A stretch of 28,509 bases of DNA, taken from Candidatus Peregrinibacteria bacterium. Lineage in GTDB: Bacteria > Patescibacteriota > Gracilibacteria > UBA1369 > UBA12463. Shown here piece by piece: positions 1 to 7,207 of the stretch. Every line of letters starts with the position of its first letter. The stretch's first letter is position 1. The stretch lies in NCBI GenBank assembly GCA_016215735.1, contig JACRIA010000049.1:1-28509 (forward strand), given 5' to 3'. The notes under the pieces are model-generated. The model was not told the DNA's origin and did no database searches. It was given only the letters and a program-made list of their open reading frames with translations. A program made the translations under genes and the position numbers.

Positions 1-34
1 TTTCTTATCGTGTCTTGGATATATTTATACATGG

Positions 35-90
35 AAAAGGGGTTAAGTTTTGAGGGTGTTTCTTCAAAAATTTAACCCTTTTTTCGCTTT
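35..90 (+). terminator. Rho-independent terminator of an upstream gene outside the window
   Basis: Arms at 35-53 and 64-82 pair almost fully: AAAAGGG with CCCTTTT, TTAA with TTAA and TTTTGA with TCAAAA, with one bulged G and a small internal loop. A T-run follows at 79-84. The gene it would terminate lies to the left of the window. Confidence 0.6.
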
Positions 91-184
91 TTAAATAGCC
101 ATTTTAATAGGTTAACCTACTAAAAACTGGGGTCTTTTTAGCTTCTTGTTGTCTAAAATATACAACAACTTTCTAAAACAAAAT

Positions 185-213
185 TTGACATATTATACAA
201 TTGAGCACATAAT
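185..213 (+). promoter_or_regulatory. Sigma70-type promoter of the helical/TPR gene
   Basis: TTGACA at 185-190 and CATAAT at 208-213 are separated by 17 bp. The predicted start of transcription is near 220, leaving a leader of about 15 nt before the ATG at 235. Apart from this and the terminator at 35-90, bases 1-234 show nothing recognisable. Confidence 0.6.
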
Positions 214-234
214 TTTCTCCCTTAATCATACGAC

Positions 235-1416
235 ATGGGAGATCCACATTCAATGGTAGACAGGCCGCTCGGTGTAAGTCTCGAAGAAGAAGGGGTGAGA
301 AAACTTCGAGATATGTCGGAACTTATGAAAAGCCTTGCTCTCACTAAATATCAAGGCCCTCCGGAAAGTCGAGAGATGATAATGCAACCGCAGATCCATA
401 TTGACGTACCGAATGTAGCAGCGGATTTAGCTCCGCAGTTCAATGAATTAATCGATACACAGCAAGAAGTTGCGAAACTTGTTAGTGGACTTGGAATGCA
501 AGGGCAATTGGCATTGGAAAACGCAAAAGTGCAAACGGGTTTATTAAAAAACTTTGAAGGCCATGAACGCAGAGCTTTTCATCAGCGCGAAACAGCTTTG
601 CATCAATTAGCTTTAACCGCAAATAAACTTGGTTTAATAAATACAGGAATTGGCACCGCAAATAGATCGCTTACTGAAATCAACGAAGGAATAGCTGGTG
701 TTAATTATAATATCGCCAACTTGGAAGATTCTGTTTGCAAATCCCTTGGAGAACTCGGATTTGGTATCACTGGCATTGGCAATGAGTTGATAACAACAAG
801 AATAGCAATCGTTGATGCTTTGAGTGATTTGCGGGAAATATTTCTTTGGGCTCATAGAGAACAGATGTGGGTTAGGAAACAGATTCTTTATGTTTTACAA
901 AATCCAATCAAAATAGAAGCTTATGAAACATGGGGTATAGGAGAAAAATGCCGTGTCGTTGGCAACACAAAGGATGCTTTAAGAATGTATGAAAAAAGTT
1001 TGGGTTTAAATCCAGCAGAAAGCAGAAATTATTTTTCACTGGGGCTAATACACTTAAACCTCGGAGAAACTCAAAATGCTTTGGATTATTTTAATACAGC
1101 CTCGACTTATTCCGCTGATGAGCCAAAATTGCAGACATATTTTTTAATGCATTTGGCTAAAATTGAAATTTACGAAAAGCACTACGATAAAGCAAAATCA
1201 ATATTGGAAAATGCTCTTAATTTGGACATAACTAATCTAGAAATCTGGTATGATTTAGCGATTTGTTGCATTAAGCTGAATGACCATAAGAAAGCGGTTT
1301 ATTATGTGAAAAACTTACTCCATGCTAATCCGCAGTATGGATTTAAAATTTTGGGCAATCCAGAATTCGCGCCAATAATGGAAAGAATTAATAAGATTTT
1401 GAGATTTGAAGAATAA
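235..1416 (+). CDS. Unrecognised helical protein with C-terminal TPR repeats
   Basis: The function is not recognised. The 393-residue protein has three parts. Residues 1-60 are probably flexible. Residues 60-215 are a long helical, coiled-coil-like region rich in Leu, Asn, Glu and Gly-Ile turns. Residues 230-375 carry TPR-type helix pairs with typical A/G/Y/P spacing, for example near residues 245-275 (GNTKDALRMYEKSLGLNP) and 280-355. There is no signal peptide and no clear membrane segment, so a cytosolic scaffold or adaptor is likely. The start at 235 fits the promoter at 185-213; an in-frame ATG at 253 is an alternative. The gene is monocistronic: the next gene begins 57 bp later without an obvious terminator between them. 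TPR domains bind proteins, but no partner can be inferred from the housekeeping neighbours. Confidence 0.75.
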   Translation: MGDPHSMVDRPLGVSLEEEGVRKLRDMSELMKSLALTKYQGPPESREMIMQPQIHIDVPNVAADLAPQFNELIDTQQEVAKLVSGLGMQGQLALENAKVQTGLLKNFEGHERRAFHQRETALHQLALTANKLGLINTGIGTANRSLTEINEGIAGVNYNIANLEDSVCKSLGELGFGITGIGNELITTRIAIVDALSDLREIFLWAHREQMWVRKQILYVLQNPIKIEAYETWGIGEKCRVVGNTKDALRMYEKSLGLNPAESRNYFSLGLIHLNLGETQNALDYFNTASTYSADEPKLQTYFLMHLAKIEIYEKHYDKAKSILENALNLDITNLEIWYDLAICCIKLNDHKKAVYYVKNLLHANPQYGFKILGNPEFAPIMERINKILRFEE

Positions 1417-1473
1417 AAATATTTACCGCATCTCATCTTTACTCACCTATAAACTTCGGATAGACTTTAGCCT

Positions 1474-2745
1474 ATGAAACATACTCTCGAACGCCTGCCA
1501 GGCTCCCAGGTCAAAATCAAAGTTGAGCTCACAGCTGAAGAATTTCAACCTTACAAAGAAAAAGCCGCCAAGGAAATCTCTGCCAATGTGGAGATTCCGG
1601 GTTTTCGCAAAGGTTTCGCGCCGCTTGAAATTGTTGAAAAACACGTCGGAGAACACGGTCTTTTACACGAAGCAATAGATCACGCGATAAGGCAGACATA
1701 TCCAAAAATCGCGATTGATGAAAAACTGGACGTTATCACAGCGCCGAAAATCAATGTAGTTTCCGAAAATCCGCTTGTTTATGAAGCAACCATCGCAGTT
1801 ATGCCGGAAGTAAAAGTGAAAGATTACAAATCCATCAAAATTCCCAAAGAAGAAATCAAGATAGAAGAAAAAGAAATCAATGAAATTGTCGAGGATCTGC
1901 GCCGCCGCCGCGCTGAACACAAAGATATAGATAGGCCAGCCAAAAAAGGCGATAAGGTTGAGCTTGATTTTGAAGGTTTTGATGAAGGGGGCGCGTCTCT
2001 TGAAGGTACGAAAAGCAAAAATCATCCGATAATTATTGGCGAAGGAGTGCTTTTGAAAGATTTTGAAACGCAGCTTGAAGGCATGAAAACAGGCGACAAA
2101 AAAGAATTCGATATCACTTTTCCGGCTGATTATCGCCATAAACCATTCGCGAATAAAAAAGTAAAATTTAAGGTTGAAGCGAAAAAAACAGAAGAGGTGA
2201 TTTTGCCGGAGCTCACAGAAGCGTTCATAAAAGAAGTTGTCGGCGAACCAATAACTGTCGCGGATTTTCATAAGCGCATCGGAGAAAATCTTAAAGCTGA
2301 AAAAGAGCACCACGCGCATAATCGCCGCGAGGACAAATTAATCGAAAAAATTCTCTCGCACACAGAAACAGAAATTCCGGAACTGCTTTTGCAGGAGGAA
2401 ATCGAATACATGCTCGAACAGCTTAAAAACGACTTTGCTGGCCGCGGAATTAAATTTGAAGAATATCTTAAACAAACTAAAAAAACCGAGAGCGATGTTC
2501 GCAAAGAGTTAACCAAAGAAGCTGAAAAACGGATAAAAATCAGGTTCGCGCTGCAATACCTGTTTAAAGCTGAAAAAATCGAAGTTACTGACAGCGAGCT
2601 AAACAGCGAAATCGAAAAAATCATCAAATCCTATCCTGAAAAAGAACAAACGCGTGCGACTGAAGAACTTAACCGCCGCGAAAGCCAAAATCAAATCAGA
2701 AACCGCCTCGCCCTTAAAAAACTTTTTGATATTTTCCTCGCGTAA
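1474..2745 (+). CDS. tig: Trigger factor, ribosome-associated chaperone
   Basis: This chaperone docks at the ribosome exit tunnel and shields nascent chains. The 423-residue length is normal for the family. The N-terminal ribosome-binding domain (1-115) carries the signature IPGFRKGFAP at 41-50, which includes the ribosome-binding loop. An FKBP-type peptidyl-prolyl isomerase domain lies at about 154-240, opening with KKGDKVELDFEGF. The rest (241-423) is the helical, Glu/Lys-rich C-terminal chaperone domain that wraps back to the N-domain. The usual clpP and clpX partners do not follow; the next gene is a regulator 240 bp away. No Shine-Dalgarno sequence precedes the ATG. Identification rests on the signature motif, domain order and length. 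Confidence 0.95.
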   Translation: MKHTLERLPGSQVKIKVELTAEEFQPYKEKAAKEISANVEIPGFRKGFAPLEIVEKHVGEHGLLHEAIDHAIRQTYPKIAIDEKLDVITAPKINVVSENPLVYEATIAVMPEVKVKDYKSIKIPKEEIKIEEKEINEIVEDLRRRRAEHKDIDRPAKKGDKVELDFEGFDEGGASLEGTKSKNHPIIIGEGVLLKDFETQLEGMKTGDKKEFDITFPADYRHKPFANKKVKFKVEAKKTEEVILPELTEAFIKEVVGEPITVADFHKRIGENLKAEKEHHAHNRREDKLIEKILSHTETEIPELLLQEEIEYMLEQLKNDFAGRGIKFEEYLKQTKKTESDVRKELTKEAEKRIKIRFALQYLFKAEKIEVTDSELNSEIEKIIKSYPEKEQTRATEELNRRESQNQIRNRLALKKLFDIFLA

Positions 2746-2985
2746 CGCCAGCACCTTTTTCTACGCAAATTTAATGGACACAACACAGCGTTTATTTTTT
2801 AATAGTGCTCAATAGCCTCATTTTCGCTAACGCGGCCCTCTTTGTTTTCTATTGATTTTTGATTAAAAAATTTATACACTACGGCCGAATTGTATAAAAA
2901 ATATATACAGTTTTTGAACGCACGCCATGCTGGGAGGGCCGAGTCCCAAGTCCTCGAGAGGGCCGGCCGACTCTAACCATAAAAA
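2746..2985 (+). promoter_or_regulatory. Regulatory gap with inverted repeats before the wHTH gene
   Basis: This 240-bp gap has an AT-rich part and a GC-rich 3' part. A possible promoter is TTGATT at 852-857 past 2000 (2852-2857) with TACACT at 2875-2880, spaced 17 bp. Overlapping it are three alternating half-sites: TATACA at 2873-2878, TGTATA at 2891-2896 and TATACA at 2904-2909. They form two nested inverted repeats that could be an operator for the DNA-binding protein encoded next. Bases 2931-2975 are strongly GC-rich and contain GAGTC (2941-2945) and GACTC (2969-2973) as possible hairpin arms in the leader RNA. Function is inferred from position only. Confidence 0.4.
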
Positions 2986-3546
2986 ATGCTAAAAAACCTA
3001 TTTACATCAGAGACTCGCGTTAAACTCCTCGAACTATTCCTGCTTCATCCAGAGGAAGAATACTTTATTCGCGAACTCACGCGCAAGCTTGACGAACAAA
3101 TTAATTCAATCAGGCGCGAACTTGATAATCTCAAAAAAATAGGCCTTCTAAAAAGCAAATCGAAAAACAGAAAAAAATATTATATCGCGGACAAAAACTT
3201 CATTTTCTTTGCCGAACTCAAAAATATCATCGTGAAATCAATGAGCGACAATGACACGATCACAAAAAAGATTGCGCACTGCGGCGCAGTTGATCTGCTT
3301 GTTCTGTCTGGAATTTTTGTGGACAAGCCGTCCTCCATTGATTTATTGATAGTCGGAGACCTTGATAAAGACAAGCTTAGCGAAATTTTGAATAATGAAA
3401 TAGACACGCGCAAGCCAGTAAAATTCAGTATTCTGCCAAAAGAAGAATTTCTATACAGATTAAAATGCAAAGATAAATTCATCAAAGAAATTCTCACTGA
3501 TCAGACAAATATAATCGCCATAAATAATCTCGGGATAAATATTTAA
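2986..3546 (+). CDS. Winged-helix regulator with degenerate nucleotidyltransferase-like domain
   Basis: Residues 1-70 form an ArsR/MarR-like winged helix: TRVKLLELFLLHPEEEYFIR is the start of the fold, residues 31-50 give the recognition helix region, and KSKNRKKYYIADK is the wing. Residues 95-186 resemble a minimal nucleotidyltransferase fold: LLVLSGIFVDKPSSIDLLIV stands where active enzymes carry GS..x..S-D-I-D. The paired acidic metal ligands are only partly kept (IDLLIVGDLD), so the domain is probably a binding or structural module. The architecture is one often seen in candidate-phyla genomes. The protein (186 residues) has no signal peptide. The inverted repeats just upstream suggest autoregulation, which is inference. 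Its regulon is unknown; flanking genes are tig and rplS. Confidence 0.7.
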   Translation: MLKNLFTSETRVKLLELFLLHPEEEYFIRELTRKLDEQINSIRRELDNLKKIGLLKSKSKNRKKYYIADKNFIFFAELKNIIVKSMSDNDTITKKIAHCGAVDLLVLSGIFVDKPSSIDLLIVGDLDKDKLSEILNNEIDTRKPVKFSILPKEEFLYRLKCKDKFIKEILTDQTNIIAINNLGINI

Positions 3547-3556
3547 AATATTCCAC

Positions 3557-3648
3557 TTGATTTAACGTTGGCCGCTGCTTATAATAATGCCCGACTGCGC
3601 CGGCGGGAAATGGCGTTTTGTGATTCGGCGCCGAGCGGTGCTTATAAT
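3557..3648 (+). promoter_or_regulatory. Duplicated promoter region of rplS
   Basis: TTGATT at 3557-3562 and TATAAT at 3580-3585 are 17 bp apart, a strong sigma70-type match. A second TATAAT at 3643-3648 lies in a copy of the same local sequence, but its -35 (GTGATT at 3620-3625) is poor. Both lie upstream of the L19 start at 3675. Confidence 0.6.
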
Positions 3649-3666
3649 AACGGCCGACCGCGTCGG
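3577..3666 (+). repeat. Pair of 27-bp direct repeats carrying -10 boxes
   Basis: Bases 3577-3603 and 3640-3666 share GCTTATAATAA followed by a GC-rich half with GCCGAC/CCCGAC, GCG and CGG. They differ at about four positions and are spaced 63 bp start to start. Each copy contains a perfect TATAAT. This looks like a local duplication of a promoter segment. Confidence 0.65.
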
Positions 3667-3674
3667 TCTGAACT

Positions 3675-4136
3675 ATGCATCAATTAATAGAAGAAATACA
3701 GAAAATTTCCCTCAAAAAGAAAATTCCGGAACTTGCTCCAGGCATGACCGTGAGAGTTTCGCAGAAAATCAAAGAAGGGGATAAAGAGCGTCTTCAGGCG
3801 TTTGAAGGAGTCGTGATATCTGTCGGCAGCGGAAGCGGAGTTGATAAAAATTTCACTGTCCGCAAAATTGTGGACGGAATCGGCGTTGAAAAAACATTTC
3901 CTTTTCATTCTCCGATTGTCGCGAAAATTGAAATCAAAAAAACAGGCAAGATAAGGCGCGCAAAATTGTATTACATGCGCAATCTGCAGGGTAAAGCAGC
4001 GCGTCTTAAAGAAAAAGGACTGCGCGAAACGCCCGAAGAAGAAAAAGAAAAAGCTGTCGCAGAACTTGCTGAGCAAAAAGCCAAAGAAGAAGCGGTAAAA
4101 GCGAAAGCGGAAACAGCAGGGGCCGCAACTCAATAA
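3675..4136 (+). CDS. rplS: Large-subunit ribosomal protein L19
   Basis: L19 sits at the subunit interface of the 50S ribosome. The core (about residues 1-117) matches the family: LAPGMTVRVSQKIKEGDKER, then LQAFEGVVIS, the FTVRKIVDGIGVEKTFPFHS block, and the basic end KIRRAKLYYMRNLQGKAARL. Residues 118-153 are an additional Lys/Glu/Ala-rich tail not needed in typical L19 proteins of about 115 residues. The start at 3675 gives the expected N-terminus; no Shine-Dalgarno sequence is present. The gene stands alone, without the usual rpsP-rimM-trmD partners, and has its own promoter. Its stop codon lies inside a direct repeat (4124-4155), so part of the tail end is repeat-derived. Confidence 0.95.
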   Translation: MHQLIEEIQKISLKKKIPELAPGMTVRVSQKIKEGDKERLQAFEGVVISVGSGSGVDKNFTVRKIVDGIGVEKTFPFHSPIVAKIEIKKTGKIRRAKLYYMRNLQGKAARLKEKGLRETPEEEKEKAVAELAEQKAKEEAVKAKAETAGAATQ

Positions 4137-4222
4137 TCACGCAGCATATTGTGCGGTTTTGGAAGCGCTGGCGGGGTTCCTCACGTCGTCGCAACTTAAT
4201 AATCCACGCAGCCTATTGTGCG
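4124..4222 (+). repeat. Two 32-33 bp direct repeats at the rplS 3' end
   Basis: Bases 4124-4155 and 4190-4222 share CGCAACT, AATAATC, ACGCAGC and TATTGTGCG in the same order, with only two substitutions and one extra C. They are 66 bp apart, and the first spans the rplS stop codon. Between and after them CACGTCG (4182-4188) and CGACGTG (4233-4239) form an inverted repeat. The start CACGCAGC also begins GC-rich hairpins in rnhB and rmlD, so a distant relation to the palindromic elements is possible. Confidence 0.6.
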
Positions 4223-4430
4223 AGCCACGCTTCGACGTGTCTAGCGCATTACTTTGATCGCCCCACCATCACTGCTACCAGTTGTCTTTCGCTTGCCATC
4301 TGGCCACCATTCAGTAGTCAAAGGTGATTATATACTTACCTATGATTTTTGCAAGGGAATTTTGCTGTTTGAACTTGATTTTTTGGCTTGGCCGCGCCAA
4401 AATATTAACAATCACATAACACAAAAATCT
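4223..4430 (+). other. Non-coding leader of the HNH gene with an inverted repeat
   Basis: No convincing gene lies here. The only clear structure is an inverted repeat TTTTGGC (4381-4387) / GCCAAAA (4396-4402) just upstream of the chosen ATG at 4431, preceded by TTGATT at 4375-4380. It could be an operator or an mRNA hairpin; neither is proven. The open frame continuing up from 4431 to 4254 has the composition of non-coding DNA. Confidence 0.4.
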
Positions 4431-5363
4431 ATGGAAATCACAGACAAAATTCTCGAAAAAAATCTCCACGAACGTTTTAAAAAATACGGCAAAAACGCGC
4501 GCGAGTGGATAGAAAAGTGTAAACTGCTTTTACCAGAGATCGCGCGGCGCGAAATTTGGCAGAAGCGCGGATTTTCAAGTATCTATGAATATGCAGCAAA
4601 ATTAGCAGGAATGAGTAAAAATACCGTTGATGACGCGCTCCGAATTCTAAAGCGCGCTGAAAACAAACCTGAGTTAATGCGCGTTATTAAAGAAAAAGGG
4701 ATTGGGGCTATTCGACCAGTAGCTGCGATAGCAACAACCGAAACATCTGCTTTTTGGGCAGAAAAAGCCAGCGAAATGAGTATCCACGCTCTCGAAACTT
4801 ATGTAAAAGAATTCAAAAAAGCTGATCTGCAAGCCAAAATTACCAGTGATTTCCGTCACGTGACGGAATATTCACAAAATCAAAATTTATTTCCTGAAAT
4901 AAAAACAGAAACAATTCAAATGGAAATAAATCCAAAAACAGCTGATGAGCTGCGAAAATTAAAAGGCAGCGGCAATTGGGATGAGCTTATGCAAAAATTC
5001 ATAGAATTATACAAAGAAAAACTAGAAGCAGAAAAACCAGCAGCAGTGCAAACAGATTCAAGGTATGTGCCAGCCGCGATTGAACGCTATGTGCTCGCAA
5101 AAACAAACAACACTTGCGCATTTCCCGGTTGTGCAAAACCTTATGAAATTCTGCATCATACAAAAAGATACGCGCTAACGCACGCACACGATCCAGATTC
5201 GCTTGTGCCATTGTGTCTCGCGCATGAACGGCTTGCGCATCTTGGTCTGATCGAGAATGAAGAAAAACAGCCAGCAGAGTGGTGCGTGAGGGTTGCGCCT
5301 GACAAATCAGACAAAAAATATAAAATTGATCAACTCGTTGCGCGGCATCGGCTAGCGGCATGA
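4431..5363 (+). CDS. HNH-domain protein, candidate nuclease
   Basis: The 310-residue protein has a helical N-terminal region with an HTH-like segment (SIYEYAAKLAGMSKNTVDDA) and a C-terminal HNH fold. The latter shows CAFPGC (first zinc Cys pair), then LHHTKRYALTHAHDPDSLVPLC with paired His, and a final H-x-x-x-x-H (HERLAHLG). HNH domains cleave DNA with a metal ion in the beta-beta-alpha core. The Asn of the motif is replaced by Asp/Ser in this reading. The start at 4431 (MEITDKILEKNLHERF) is preferred to an upstream in-frame ATG at 4254, since homologous-looking sequence begins here. No restriction, toxin or phage partner is adjacent, so whether it is a defence nuclease, a domesticated homing-type enzyme or a repair protein is open. 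It ends 15 bp before rnhB. Confidence 0.75.
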   Translation: MEITDKILEKNLHERFKKYGKNAREWIEKCKLLLPEIARREIWQKRGFSSIYEYAAKLAGMSKNTVDDALRILKRAENKPELMRVIKEKGIGAIRPVAAIATTETSAFWAEKASEMSIHALETYVKEFKKADLQAKITSDFRHVTEYSQNQNLFPEIKTETIQMEINPKTADELRKLKGSGNWDELMQKFIELYKEKLEAEKPAAVQTDSRYVPAAIERYVLAKTNNTCAFPGCAKPYEILHHTKRYALTHAHDPDSLVPLCLAHERLAHLGLIENEEKQPAEWCVRVAPDKSDKKYKIDQLVARHRLAA

Positions 5364-5378
5364 TGTACAATACAACCG

Positions 5379-6026
5379 ATGCGCACATGGAAGCTCGAAA
5401 AAAATTTATACAAAGCAGGCGCGAAACGCGTTTGCGGCTTGGACGAAGCCGGACGCGGCCCATTAGCCGGCCCTGTTGTTGCTGCGGCAGTTATTTTAGC
5501 GCGCAAAATCCGTTTGCCGGGCCTGGCTGATTCAAAAAAACTCACGCCAACAAAACGCGAAAAATTATTCCGGTTAATCACAGAAAAATCCGCATATGGA
5601 ATCGGGATTGTTTCAAATAAAACAATTGACCGGATTGGAATTGTGGCTTGTGTCGGCCGCGCAATGCAAATTGCAGTAAAAAATCTGCCAATCGCGCCGG
5701 ATTGTTTGCTGATTGACGGCATTGATAATTTTCAATTTAACGGCTTGCCCGCCGCTTTTATAGAAAAAGGCGATAATCGCGTGCGGAGCATTATGGCCGC
5801 GTCAATTATTGCAAAAGTTGCACGCGATAGGATTATGATGAAATATGATTTAAAATATCCAATGTACGAATTCCGTCAACACAAAGGCTATGGCACAGAA
5901 TTGCATTATAAAAAATTGCGCAAACACGGGCTGTCAAAAATCCACCGCTTAACATTTCGTTGCGCATCCGCGTCCTCACGCAGCAGGCGTGTCGCGGCAG
6001 CCGCACAGCATAAAAATATAAAATGA
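5379..6026 (+). CDS. rnhB: Ribonuclease HII
   Basis: RNase HII cuts RNA in RNA-DNA hybrids and removes misincorporated ribonucleotides. The signature GLDEAGRGPLAGPVVAAAVI begins at residue 20, and the four catalytic acids are visible as D22, E23, D113 (LLIDGID) and D132, with spacing close to that of E. coli. The motif SIIAKVARDRIM and the end HRLTF complete the fold by about residue 193. The last 22 residues (RCASASSRSRRVAAAAQHKN...) are not family sequence and are encoded by a GC-rich palindromic stretch (about 5965-6005). The stop overlaps the start of the next gene (ATGA, 6023-6026), so the two are translationally coupled. Confidence 0.95.
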   Translation: MRTWKLEKNLYKAGAKRVCGLDEAGRGPLAGPVVAAAVILARKIRLPGLADSKKLTPTKREKLFRLITEKSAYGIGIVSNKTIDRIGIVACVGRAMQIAVKNLPIAPDCLLIDGIDNFQFNGLPAAFIEKGDNRVRSIMAASIIAKVARDRIMMKYDLKYPMYEFRQHKGYGTELHYKKLRKHGLSKIHRLTFRCASASSRSRRVAAAAQHKNIK

Positions 6027-7159
6027 AAATAATCATCTGCGGAAATTACGGCGCAACAAATATTGGAGACGAATTAATTTTGAAAGGAATTTTGAAATAT
6101 CTCGGCGCAAGGACGGGTGCCCCAACAAGCGCGAATATAAACTCTCGTCACGAAATAACAGTTTTAAGCGCAAATCCAGGCTTAACACAGCGTTTGCATA
6201 AAATAAATTCAATGGCTGTTTTGCCAGCTGGTCCAAGGTCATTCGTAAAAGGCATGCTTGGTTTCTCATTTTTGCGGACTTTAAGCGCAATCAAAAAATG
6301 CGATTTATTTATTCTTGGCGGAGGAGGTTTGTTCGATGACACATACCCGCGCGCGAGTTTAATCTGGGGAATACAAGCTTTAGCCGCGCACATGTACAAA
6401 AAGCCGCTGATTATTTTGGCGAATAGTTTTGGTCCGCTTAAAACCTTCGCCGCTAAATTAATAACGCGACTCGTTTGCGATTACAGCCGGCTTATAACTG
6501 TGCGCGATGAAGGATCAAAAAAATTGCTCCAGCAAATGGGTATTAAGAAGAAAATTACAGTTGCAGCTGATCCTGCTTTTGGGCTTACACAAGCAGATTT
6601 ATGCAACAAAAAGCCCGTCAAAAAAACAGAAAAACCATATGTAGTTTTTGCGCTCCGAAAGTCGAACAAAAATTTTGTTCAACTCGCAAATTTGCTGGAT
6701 TGGATTCACAAAAAATACGGTTTTCAAATCAAACTCATTTCATTTCAAAAAATAATTCAAGACAACACCGGATTCCAAAAGAAGTTTTCCAATAAAAAAT
6801 TCATCCACGTTTTGCCTTATGCAGACGATTTTTGCGCAATTTATAAAACAATCGAAAACGCTGAAGCAGTTGTTGGAATGCGTCTTCACTCGCTCATTTT
6901 GGCTATTTTGGCGGAAAAACCATTTTTGGCCTTAACAAGTTTTGATAAAATAAAAAATCTGCTGGCCAGCGAAGGTCTAGCTAATCTTGCGCTCGACATC
7001 AACGACAAAAATCTGTCCAAAAATTTCAAAACCGCGTTCGAGAATTTAATTAAAAACCAATCTTCTTATATCGCGGCTATCAGCCTCGCAAAAGCCAAAT
7101 TTCAGCAAAAATCAGAGGAAAATAAAAAGGCATTGACAAAAGCTTTGAAATCATTATAG
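6023..7159 (+). CDS. csaB: Polysaccharide pyruvyl transferase, CsaB type
   Basis: Enzymes of this family add pyruvyl ketals from phosphoenolpyruvate to cell-wall polymers, creating the ligand for S-layer-homology domains. The 378-residue protein opens with IIICGNYGATNIGDELIL, the typical N-terminal motif, and has LFILGGGGLFDDTYPRASLI near residue 95 and VVGMRLHSLILAIL near 285, both diagnostic. It has no membrane segment. It overlaps rnhB by 4 bp. The two following genes encode exported surface-type proteins, so a joint role in the cell envelope is plausible. Family assignment is firm; the exact acceptor polymer cannot be told, and a WcaK/AmsJ-like exopolysaccharide role is possible. Confidence 0.88.
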   Translation: MKIIICGNYGATNIGDELILKGILKYLGARTGAPTSANINSRHEITVLSANPGLTQRLHKINSMAVLPAGPRSFVKGMLGFSFLRTLSAIKKCDLFILGGGGLFDDTYPRASLIWGIQALAAHMYKKPLIILANSFGPLKTFAAKLITRLVCDYSRLITVRDEGSKKLLQQMGIKKKITVAADPAFGLTQADLCNKKPVKKTEKPYVVFALRKSNKNFVQLANLLDWIHKKYGFQIKLISFQKIIQDNTGFQKKFSNKKFIHVLPYADDFCAIYKTIENAEAVVGMRLHSLILAILAEKPFLALTSFDKIKNLLASEGLANLALDINDKNLSKNFKTAFENLIKNQSSYIAAISLAKAKFQQKSEENKKALTKALKSL

Positions 7160-7160
7160 A
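7133..7160 (+). promoter_or_regulatory. Promoter within the csaB 3' end
   Basis: TTGACA at 7133-7138 and TATAGA at 7155-7160 are separated by 16 bp, placing transcription start near 7167, ahead of the beta-barrel gene. Confidence 0.6.
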
Positions 7161-7170
7161 ATTACCCTCC

Positions 7171-7199
7171 TATAACTTAATTAACTATAACTTAATTAA
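7171..7199 (+). repeat. Tandem 14-bp repeat in a 5' leader
   Basis: TATAACTTAATTAA occurs at 7171-7184 and again at 7186-7199, one base apart. It lies in the predicted leader of the gene at 7208. TTAATTAA is itself palindromic, so it may be a protein-binding site. Confidence 0.6.
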
Positions 7200-7207
7200 A
7201 CAAACCT

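Noticed and set aside
1663..2319. Long open frame on the minus strand within tig
   Set aside because: It is the antisense of a certain gene, Phe-rich and without motifs, as expected from Lys/Glu codons read backwards.
2931..2985. Possible tRNA or tRNA-like end before the wHTH gene
   Set aside because: There is an ACC/CCA-like end and GC-rich arms, but no T-loop consensus, no anticodon arm and no full cloverleaf.
4254..4430. Longer N-terminus for the HNH protein from an ATG at 4254
   Set aside because: The added 59 residues have no family character and cover the inverted repeat and probable promoter region; the ATG at 4431 fits better.
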